Below are positions 51,007 to 57,738 of a DNA stretch of 60,421 bases, one piece after another. Where the stretch lies: the NCBI GenBank assembly GCA_035505955.1, contig DATJQH010000138.1, positions 1 to 60,421 on the forward strand, written 5' to 3'. The DNA is from Fen-999 sp035505955 (GTDB lineage Bacteria; Pseudomonadota; Gammaproteobacteria; Burkholderiales; Rhodocyclaceae). The notes below the pieces were generated by a model. The model saw only the letters and a program-made list of their open reading frames with translations, was not told the origin of the DNA and did not search any database. The stretch's first letter is position 1; each line of letters begins with the position of its first letter. The position numbers and the translations under genes are program-made.

Positions 51007-53018
51007 GACTCACGCTCCCACTGCTCGTCACCCTTGCTCTCATTGGCGGATGTGCCGGCAACATCCATTACAAGGAAGGCCGCGAACTGATTGCCGCCGG
51101 CCGCAGCGAGGAAGGCCTGGCCCGTCTCGAGCAGGCGGTTCGCGAGTTCCCGAGCGATCGCGAAGGGCGCGCCTACTACTTCACGCAGCGCGACCTCGCA
51201 GTGTCCGAATGGTCGGCGGCCGCAGAGACGGCCCGTAGCGCGGGCAAGCTGACCGCCGCCGAAGTCGGCTGGAACCGCATTCTGAGGGTTGATCCGAACA
51301 ACGTGCGGGCACGCACCGGCCTTGCCGAACTCGAAGCAACGCGTCGCCGCCAGAGGCTTCTGATGGAGGCCGAGGCGCTGATCAAGAAGAAGGACCGGCG
51401 GGGCGCCGAAGCGCGCCTGCGCACGATCCTCGCCGAAGACCCCGCCCATGACGACGCACGCACGCTCATGACTCGCCTGCAGGAAGAGGACGCCAAGAGC
51501 CCCGGGCTGGAGCCCGCGGTCAGGGCCAGCCTGTCGAAGCCGATCACGCTCGACTTCCGCGACACCGCGTTGAAGACCGTGCTGGAGGTGATCTCCCGCA
51601 CGGCCGACCTCAACTTCGTCCTCGACAAGGACGTCAGGGGCGACGCGCGCGTCACCATCTTCGTGCGCAACGCCGGCATCGAGGAGGTGCTGCGGCTGAT
51701 CCTGACCACGAACCAGTTGCAGTACCGCGCCATCGGCGAGAACTCGATCCTCGTCTTTCCGGCCATGGGCGTCAAGCAGAAGGAATACCAGGAGAACGCG
51801 ACGCGCAGCTTCTATCTGGCCAACATCGAGGCCAAGCAGGCCGTCAATCTGCTGAAGTCGATCGTCAAGGCCAAGGATCTCTACGTCGACGAGAAGCTCA
51901 ATCTCGTCGTCATGCGCGATACGCCGGAGGCAATCCGCCTGGCCGAACGACTGATACTGTCGGTGGATCTCGCCGAGCCCGAGGTGATGCTGGAGCTCGA
52001 AGTGCTCGAGCTGTCGCGCAACAGGCTCCTCGACCTCGGTATCAACTACCCCGACCAGGTCGGCTATGGTCTCCTGCAGCCGACCACGACCACAACCGTC
52101 ACTACTGCGACGGGCTTCGCTGCCGAAAGCACGAACCTCGGCGGCGCGCTGGCCAGCGGCATGGTCAACCTGCACAACCGCACCGGGCTCACCCCTTACG
52201 TGGCCAACCCGGCCGCGGTGCTGAACCTCAAGAACCAGACGGGTGACGGGACGCTGCTCGCAAACCCGCGCATACGCGTCAAGAACCGGGAGAAGGCCAA
52301 GATCCACATCGGCGAGAAGCTGCCGATCTTCACGACCACGACCACCGCCAACGTCGGCGTGGCCGCTTCGGTGTCCTACCTCGACGTCGGCCTCAAGCTC
52401 GACGTGGAACCCACCGTGCATCTGGACGACGAGGTCGATATCAAGGTCGGCCTGGAAGTGAGCAGTGTCGCCCGCGAGGTATCCGGCCCCGCGAATTCGC
52501 TCGCCTACCAAATCGGCACTCGCAGTGCGACCACGGTGCTTCGCCTCAAGGACGGCGAAACGCAGGTTCTGGCTGGCCTGATCAACGACGAGGAGCGCTC
52601 GAGCGCGAATCGCCTGCCGGGTCTGGGCGACCTGCCGATCATCGGCCGCCTCTTCTCCGAGCACCGCGACAGCCACAACAATACGGAGATCGTATTGCTG
52701 GTGACGCCACGCATCGTCAGGAACATCGCACGCGCGCCGCTGCCGGCGGCGACGTTCCCGGCCGGTACCGACAACGCGATCGGCGCCCCGCCCCTGGTGG
52801 TCAGCAGTGGCCGTGTCGGCCTGTCGTCGCAGCCCACGCCGGGAGGATCGCCGGCGTTCCAGCCGGTCGAGGACGCCAGTGGAAGCGAGCCGGAACCGGA
52901 AACCGAAGGGCAGCCAGGAATGCCTGCGCCGGTTCCGGCACAGCCGGCGCCAATGCCGCCAACGCCCGCGCCACCTGATCGTCCGAACCAGCCGCCCCGG
53001 GCGGCGCCGCCGCCATGA
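51003..53018 (+). CDS. gspD: Secretin with N-terminal TPR region (GspD/PilQ/MshL-like)
   Basis: A 671-residue outer-membrane lipoprotein-type secretin. The lipobox is LIGGC (cysteine near residue 17). A helical TPR-like region (about 20-160) precedes N-domains (DFRDTALKTVLEVISRTADLN, residues about 180-300) and the secretin core with ETQVLAGLINDEERSS, GLGDLPIIGRLF and NTEIVLLVTPRIV. A long Pro/Ala-rich C-terminal tail is exposed or unstructured. TPR-bearing secretins are more like MshL or delta-type T2SS than the E. coli GspD. The whole run from gspG forms one operon. Confidence 0.9.
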   Translation: MRLTLPLLVTLALIGGCAGNIHYKEGRELIAAGRSEEGLARLEQAVREFPSDREGRAYYFTQRDLAVSEWSAAAETARSAGKLTAAEVGWNRILRVDPNNVRARTGLAELEATRRRQRLLMEAEALIKKKDRRGAEARLRTILAEDPAHDDARTLMTRLQEEDAKSPGLEPAVRASLSKPITLDFRDTALKTVLEVISRTADLNFVLDKDVRGDARVTIFVRNAGIEEVLRLILTTNQLQYRAIGENSILVFPAMGVKQKEYQENATRSFYLANIEAKQAVNLLKSIVKAKDLYVDEKLNLVVMRDTPEAIRLAERLILSVDLAEPEVMLELEVLELSRNRLLDLGINYPDQVGYGLLQPTTTTTVTTATGFAAESTNLGGALASGMVNLHNRTGLTPYVANPAAVLNLKNQTGDGTLLANPRIRVKNREKAKIHIGEKLPIFTTTTTANVGVAASVSYLDVGLKLDVEPTVHLDDEVDIKVGLEVSSVAREVSGPANSLAYQIGTRSATTVLRLKDGETQVLAGLINDEERSSANRLPGLGDLPIIGRLFSEHRDSHNNTEIVLLVTPRIVRNIARAPLPAATFPAGTDNAIGAPPLVVSSGRVGLSSQPTPGGSPAFQPVEDASGSEPEPETEGQPGMPAPVPAQPAPMPPTPAPPDRPNQPPRAAPPP

Positions 53019-53491
53019 TCCACCCGCCTCGGGGCTTCTCGCTGATCGAGCTGGCCGTCGTGGTCGCCATCATTGGCGTGCTTGCGGCGGCTGCGCTGCC
53101 GGTCGCCGAACTCGCAGTGCGGCGCTCCCGCGAACAGGAACTGCGGCACGCGCTGCGCGAGATCCGCGGCGCGATCGACGCCTACAAACACGAATATGAA
53201 GCCGGACGCATCCTCAAGAAGGTAGGCGCCTCCGGATATCCGCCGACGCTCGAGGTTCTCGTCGACGGGGTCGAGGATGCCAGGTCGCCGAAGAAGTCCA
53301 GGATCTACTTCATGCGCCGACTGCCGCGCGATCCCCTGGCGACCGATACCTCGCTGACACCGGCCGAGACCTGGGGCAAGCGCTCCTATGCCAGCCCGCC
53401 CGACTCGCCACAGGAAGGCGAGGACGTCTTCGACGTCTACACGCACTCCGAACGCATCGGCATCAACGGCGTGCCCTACCGCGACTGGTGA
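53015..53491 (+). CDS. Pseudopilin (GspG/GspH-like)
   Basis: A 158-residue pseudopilin with the site PRG-FSLIELAVVVAIIGVL, including the conserved glutamate at mature position 5. The globular part has RRLPRDPLATD and ends in YRDW. It overlaps the secretin gene by four bases (ATGA). It is one of three pseudopilins at the 3' end of the operon and likely a minor component of the pseudopilus. Confidence 0.85.
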   Translation: MIHPPRGFSLIELAVVVAIIGVLAAAALPVAELAVRRSREQELRHALREIRGAIDAYKHEYEAGRILKKVGASGYPPTLEVLVDGVEDARSPKKSRIYFMRRLPRDPLATDTSLTPAETWGKRSYASPPDSPQEGEDVFDVYTHSERIGINGVPYRDW

Positions 53492-53497
53492 CGGACG

Positions 53498-53875
53498 ATG
53501 CGAGCGCGACGCGGCTTCACCCTGATCGAGTTGCTCGTGGTCATGGCGATCATCGCCACGCTGCTGGCCATCGCGGCGCCGCGATATTTCGCGAGCCTGG
53601 ACCGCGCCAGGGACGCGTCGCTGCGCGAATCGCTGTTCGTGATGCGCGAAGCCATCGACAAGTACTACGGCGACACGGGGCGTTACCCAACGGACCTGCC
53701 GGAACTCGTGACCAGGCGCTACCTGCGCAAGGTGCCGCCCGATCCTGTCACCGCGAGTCCCGACACCTGGATCCTCGTATCCCCGCCCGGCAGCGAGAGC
53801 GAGGGCAACGTCTACGACGTCAGGAGCGGCGCCCCGGGCAACGGCGCCGACGGCACCGCCTACGCGGAGTGGTGA
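53498..53875 (+). CDS. Pseudopilin (GspG-like)
   Basis: A 125-residue pseudopilin with RRG-FTLIELLVVMAIIATLLA and glutamate at mature position 5. The globular domain has LRKVPPDPVTASPDTWILV and ends in YAEW. It follows the previous pseudopilin by six bases and abuts the next gene without a gap. It is similar in length to the first gene, gspG, but is not a close copy. Confidence 0.87.
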   Translation: MRARRGFTLIELLVVMAIIATLLAIAAPRYFASLDRARDASLRESLFVMREAIDKYYGDTGRYPTDLPELVTRRYLRKVPPDPVTASPDTWILVSPPGSESEGNVYDVRSGAPGNGADGTAYAEW

Positions 53876-54343
53876 ATGGCCGGGCAGAAGGGATTCACCT
53901 ACCTCGGCCTCCTGTTCGCGATCGCGCTCATGGGCCTCCTGCTTGCCTCCGCCGGCCAGGTCTGGAAAGTCGCCGCGCAGCGCGAACGCGAGGAGGAACT
54001 GCTGTTCATCGGCCAGCAATTCAGCACGGCGCTGGCATCCTATCGCGCCGCGACACCCGGCGAGTCGAAGCAATGGCCGCGCCGCCTCGAAGATCTGGTC
54101 GAGGACCGGCGCGGTCCGCTGCCGTTGCGGCACCTGCGCAAGGTCTATTTCGACCCGTTCACCGGCGACAGGGAGTGGGGCCTGATCAAGGTCGGCGAAG
54201 GCATTGCGGGCGTCTACAGCCTCGCGCAGGGCAGGCCGCTCAAGCAGGCCAATTTCCCGCCCGGCCTGGGCCTCGGCAAGGCCGACAGTTACCGCGAATG
54301 GCGATTCACGGCCGCCGGCGGCGCCGGCGAGGCGACGCAGTGA
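53876..54343 (+). CDS. Minor pseudopilin lacking the position-5 glutamate
   Basis: A 155-residue protein with the prepilin-like sequence QKG-FTYLGLLFAIALMGLL. Mature position 5 is glycine, not glutamate, which is unusual and reminiscent of GspK-type tip pseudopilins. The rest (REREEELLFIGQQFSTALASYR, then LPLRHLRKVYFDPFTG) is conserved-looking. It starts directly after the previous stop and ends two bases from the convergent protease gene. It is the last gene of the secretion operon. Confidence 0.75.
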   Translation: MAGQKGFTYLGLLFAIALMGLLLASAGQVWKVAAQREREEELLFIGQQFSTALASYRAATPGESKQWPRRLEDLVEDRRGPLPLRHLRKVYFDPFTGDREWGLIKVGEGIAGVYSLAQGRPLKQANFPPGLGLGKADSYREWRFTAAGGAGEATQ

Positions 54344-54344
54344 C

Positions 54345-55241
54345 TTACCGCACTTCCACGAGCATCATCGAAACCGGATCGTACACCCGGCCCGTTACCA
54401 GCGTGAGCCACGGCAGCGCAAGATCGACGCGCACGACATACGAATAGCCGAGGCAGGGATGCGTGCCGTTGTATGCCGCGTTGCCCTTGATGACGCCGAG
54501 CAGTGCCAGCCCGCCATCTGCCAGGTGTGCGAAGGCGGGCCCGCCGGAATCGCCGCTGCAGGAACCGCGACCGTCGCGCTGGTCGATCTCGATGTAGCTC
54601 CCGCCCTGGCCGCGTGGCACCACGTTGTCAGGCCAGCGTCCGCCGGCGCCGACTACAAGGGCCGAGATCGGCTCCTCGACGAAGCTGAGCCAGTTGCGGC
54701 CGGCGCGGTTCCTCGCCGGACCGAACCCGGCGAGCAGCGCCTTCGGGTGCGCATTCGGGTTCAGCCGCCGCCAGTCCGCGAGCAGGCGGACCGGCCGGTA
54801 TTGAAACGGCACCGCTGTGTCGAGGTGCACAAGCGCGAGGTCGAGAACCGGATGCGGGAACACGTCGGCCCGCTCGATCCGGCGCGCCCCGTCTGCGGCA
54901 CCGTCGAGCGCGCGCGCGAAGCGCACTTCCCACACGTACTGTGCACCGGTGTGCTCCGCGAACGCATGGCGAACCGTGAGGATCCAGTCGGGCGCCACCA
55001 CGATGCCGGTACTCGGGTAGTAACCCGGCTGGCCGTCGGGCCCCGCCGTGCTCGTATCCTGCACCACGATGGCCACCGTGCTGGTCGCCACCGCGGGCTC
55101 ACGTTCGCCGGGTTCGCCGCCGAAGATCGCCCAAGCCGGCGCCGGCAACAGCCATCCCAGCGAGGCCGCGCTCGCTACGAAGACAGCTGCGAACCTGCGA
55201 AAGCTCCGCGCCCCCCAGCGGGCGCGAAGACTAGGCCGCAC
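54345..55241 (-). CDS. Secreted trypsin-like serine protease (S1 family)
   Basis: A 298-residue exported protease from a GTG start at 55241 that overlaps the upstream gene by 11 bases. A signal peptide (about 14-38) precedes the chymotrypsin fold, with the catalytic triad H92 in TVRHAF, D134 in DLALVHL and S232 in SCSGDSGGPAF. All three are in place, so the enzyme should be active. Its gene is convergent with the secretion operon, so it may be a substrate of that machine, and its overlap with a PEP-CTERM-like gene suggests joint expression. Natural substrates are unknown. Confidence 0.88.
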   Translation of the reverse strand: MRPSLRARWGARSFRRFAAVFVASAASLGWLLPAPAWAIFGGEPGEREPAVATSTVAIVVQDTSTAGPDGQPGYYPSTGIVVAPDWILTVRHAFAEHTGAQYVWEVRFARALDGAADGARRIERADVFPHPVLDLALVHLDTAVPFQYRPVRLLADWRRLNPNAHPKALLAGFGPARNRAGRNWLSFVEEPISALVVGAGGRWPDNVVPRGQGGSYIEIDQRDGRGSCSGDSGGPAFAHLADGGLALLGVIKGNAAYNGTHPCLGYSYVVRVDLALPWLTLVTGRVYDPVSMMLVEVR

Positions 55242-55686
55242 GTCGCTGAATCATCCTCAACAACAGCAGCCCCGGCGCAAACAGCAGCGCCGCACCCGGC
55301 AGGGGCGTGGGCTTCGGCGGATCGAGCCTTTCATGGCAGCGATGCTCAGGGTTGAAATCCTGTTGCGGCTCGTCGCGGCGGCCGTGGTGCCAGTAGCTGG
55401 CCGGATTGTGGGCCCGATAGGTCTCGTCGACGTAGCGACTGGCCTCGGCCCAGATCCAGCGTGGCGTGGGGTCCGCGTTCGAAATGCGGGGGACGACGCG
55501 CGGTGGCCACTGACCGCCGCTTTCCGGTGCCGCACTTCCGGCGTGGCCTTGCCACTGCGAGTGGTCGCCGGGTGCGCCGACGGAACCGGCCGGGTCCTCG
55601 GTGCACGCCAAGGCATTGCCGGCGGCCAGAATGCCGGCAACGCACAAGACGCGCATCGTCCTGTGTCGATATCGTGAATGCATCAT
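55231..55686 (-). CDS. Exported protein with PEP-CTERM-like C terminus
   Basis: A 151-residue protein. An N-terminal signal (RVLCVAGILAAGNALA) precedes a low-complexity, Gly/Pro/His-rich middle, and the C terminus is PTPLPGAALLFAPGLLLLRMIQRRAA: proline-rich motif, hydrophobic helix, basic end. This is the layout of PEP-CTERM and related sorting signals handled by exosortases, although the motif is a variant (LPGA rather than PEP). No exosortase is in the window. Its stop overlaps the protease start. Homology of the middle is not recognised. Start could be the second or third methionine (MMHSRYRHRTM). Confidence 0.65.
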   Translation of the reverse strand: MMHSRYRHRTMRVLCVAGILAAGNALACTEDPAGSVGAPGDHSQWQGHAGSAAPESGGQWPPRVVPRISNADPTPRWIWAEASRYVDETYRAHNPASYWHHGRRDEPQQDFNPEHRCHERLDPPKPTPLPGAALLFAPGLLLLRMIQRRAA

Positions 55687-55912
55687 TGTTCTCCTGGGAA
55701 GACCACCGGGAATTCGGTGGGCCGTTGATCATACGAAACCGATGTTGCACACGCTGCGCCCGACACGGACCGGCGCATGACCCAAATGAGCTAGCCGCCG
55801 GCGGAGCGCGGTTCCGCTTCCAATGCGCTGCGGCGGCCGGAAGAGCCGCTTGCGGCGGGCTCGGGCGACATCACATCGCTGTCATGAACCGCCCATATGA
55901 TCGGTCGCCTTC
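55687..55912. other. Intergenic region between divergent genes
   Basis: A 226-base gap between the PEP-CTERM-like gene and the LuxR-type regulator gene. It is GC-rich with several short inverted repeats, such as around GCCGCCGGCGG, but no promoter or operator that I can identify. The start of the regulator is not certain and could extend or shorten the gap. Confidence 0.35.
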
Positions 55913-56722
55913 ATGGCCCAGAATGCGCATGGCCCTTCCAGGCTACGCGCGGCAGAAATTGTGACATCCACAATGGTGCTCGATCCCGAGGATCGCGAAC
56001 GTCTGCTGATGACGATCGAATCCTCGCTGCGTGTGCGAAACGCCACTGGGTTCTTCCTCTGGACCCAGGGGGCGCTGCAGGGCCTTGTGCCGCACGACAT
56101 CATGATCTGCGTCGCCGGCGGCGGCGCCTGGCGCGGGCTGCAGATCCGGCACTTCTCCGGCTGCCGCTATTTCGAGCAGCGGCATTTCGAGGCCGCCTGC
56201 TTCGGCGCCAATGCCCTGGTGCCGACCCTAATGCGCGAATGGGAGACCACTGGGCAGCCACGGTTCCTGCTGCCCGGGACCATGGACGCCGAATCCGCGA
56301 AACGGCTCATGGAGCTCGAACTCCGCAATCTGATCGCGCACGGCGTGCGCGGCGTCGAACCGCAGAGCGGCGGGTTCGTGTGCTTCAGCCGCACGACCCT
56401 CGACGCCACCGAGCGCACCGTACGGATCCTCGATCTGCTGCTGCCCTGCATCCATGCGACCTATTGCCGGGTTCTCTTCGAAGACGCGATCCTGCCAGCC
56501 AGGGCCAATCCAAACGTCCTTGTCACGGCGCGCGAAGTCGAGATCCTGTACCTGATCAAGGACGGCAAGAGCACGGGCGACATCGCGCAGCACCTCAGGC
56601 TCAGTCCGTTCACGGTGCGCAATCACGTCAAGAACATATTCCGCAAGCTCAATGCCCGGTCGCGCAGTCATGCGGTTGCGCAGGCCATATCGCAGGGCAT
56701 CCTCGGGTATCCGATGCAGTAG
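55913..56722 (+). CDS. LuxR-family transcription regulator, EpsA-like
   Basis: A 269-residue regulator (start at ATG 55913 or ATG 55973). The N-terminal domain has FFLWTQGALQGLVPHDIMICV, characteristic of the EpsA group tied to exopolysaccharide/exosortase loci in betaproteobacteria. The C-terminal LuxR helix-turn-helix (about 203-262) contains LTAREVEIL-like TAREVEILYLIKDGKSTGDIA and TVRNHVKNIFRKL. It probably controls nearby surface or exopolysaccharide genes. No N-acyl-homoserine-lactone domain signature is seen. Confidence 0.8.
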   Translation: MAQNAHGPSRLRAAEIVTSTMVLDPEDRERLLMTIESSLRVRNATGFFLWTQGALQGLVPHDIMICVAGGGAWRGLQIRHFSGCRYFEQRHFEAACFGANALVPTLMREWETTGQPRFLLPGTMDAESAKRLMELELRNLIAHGVRGVEPQSGGFVCFSRTTLDATERTVRILDLLLPCIHATYCRVLFEDAILPARANPNVLVTAREVEILYLIKDGKSTGDIAQHLRLSPFTVRNHVKNIFRKLNARSRSHAVAQAISQGILGYPMQ

Positions 56723-56811
56723 CCCGTCTGCATGACAGCCATCACCGGCCGGTCATTTCGTGGCAACAAACCTGCGCTAGAGTCGGCGCCAAACGAAAGA
56801 GACACATCGTC

Positions 56812-57738
56812 ATGAACCTGTCCCGCCATTTCCGCCGTTTCTGCGTCCGCCTCGCTGCGGCCGTTGCGCTTGTCGGCGGCGTGGCGGGCGCGGCCTTCGG
56901 TGCCGTGGTTGCAAGTCCGGCGACACAGCCGGTGTCCGGGCCGTTCGCGGCTGCGACGCGGGACATCCGGAGCGAATCCACGCCAGGCGCTACCCATGGG
57001 GCGTCATGGCGGCAAGGCGCCGATGCGGAAGATGCCGCATCGGCGCCCGGGGCTCAGGAACCGCAAGCCAGGCCCCATGTCTCCTTGCCGGTGCCGGCGG
57101 CGATCTGGATGTTCGGCTCCGGTCTCGGCGCATTGGGACTGGCGCGCCGGCGCCTGCGCATGCGCCAGGACGCCAAGCGACCGACGGCCGCGCGGGCGGC
57201 GCGCAGCATACCGCCGCGCCACCATGCCATGCGCATGGCGCTGCGCGAGCGCATGCGGCAGGCCGCCGCGGCCAATGCCGCCGCGTCGTCGCAGGCGGCC
57301 GGCATCGACGGCAGGATGCCGTCGGGCGCAGACGGCAGGAACGGCCCGCGCGGAGCTGCGGCCGATTCGTTCCTGGCCCGGCGCTTCGAGGAACTCGCGC
57401 TGGCCCTGGCGGAACAGCCGGACGTGAAGTGCGGGCGCGGTTTCGGCCTGGCCTGCCTGAAGCTCGGCAAGCGTCCCTTCGTGGCGCTCGACGATCGCTG
57501 CCACGAGGGCATCGCCTTTCGCGTCGGCGAGGCAAGCGCTGCGCACCTGCTCGACGAGATGCCGCAGCTCGACTACTGGAATCCGAAGCAGGAGCGGCAG
57601 CCGAAGCGAAGCTGGCTGCTGTCCAACACCGCGAACGGCGAAGTGCTGGTGCACCTCGCCGCCGCGGCCTACGAACAGGCGTTGAAAGACGCCGCGGCCA
57701 GGAGCACGGACCGGTCCCTGGAGACGGAGGGTCCTTGA
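56812..57738 (+). CDS. PEP-CTERM-like segment fused to a C-terminal domain
   Basis: A 308-residue protein. A signal peptide (1-30) is followed by a low-complexity stretch and then, at about 92-115, VPAAIWMFGSGLGALGLARRR, a sequence resembling the PEP-CTERM sorting helix and basic end. Instead of stopping there, the protein goes on for about 190 residues: a basic Ala/Arg-rich linker and a small domain (about 190-290: FLARRFEELALALAEQPDVK, then GKRPFVALDDRCHEGIAFRV, KRSWLLSNTANGEVLVHLA) that may be TfoX/YjbR-like; this last suggestion is weak. The stop overlaps the next gene's TTG start. It could be a membrane-anchored protein with a cytoplasmic domain, or a true fusion. Confidence 0.6.
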   Translation: MNLSRHFRRFCVRLAAAVALVGGVAGAAFGAVVASPATQPVSGPFAAATRDIRSESTPGATHGASWRQGADAEDAASAPGAQEPQARPHVSLPVPAAIWMFGSGLGALGLARRRLRMRQDAKRPTAARAARSIPPRHHAMRMALRERMRQAAAANAAASSQAAGIDGRMPSGADGRNGPRGAAADSFLARRFEELALALAEQPDVKCGRGFGLACLKLGKRPFVALDDRCHEGIAFRVGEASAAHLLDEMPQLDYWNPKQERQPKRSWLLSNTANGEVLVHLAAAAYEQALKDAAARSTDRSLETEGP

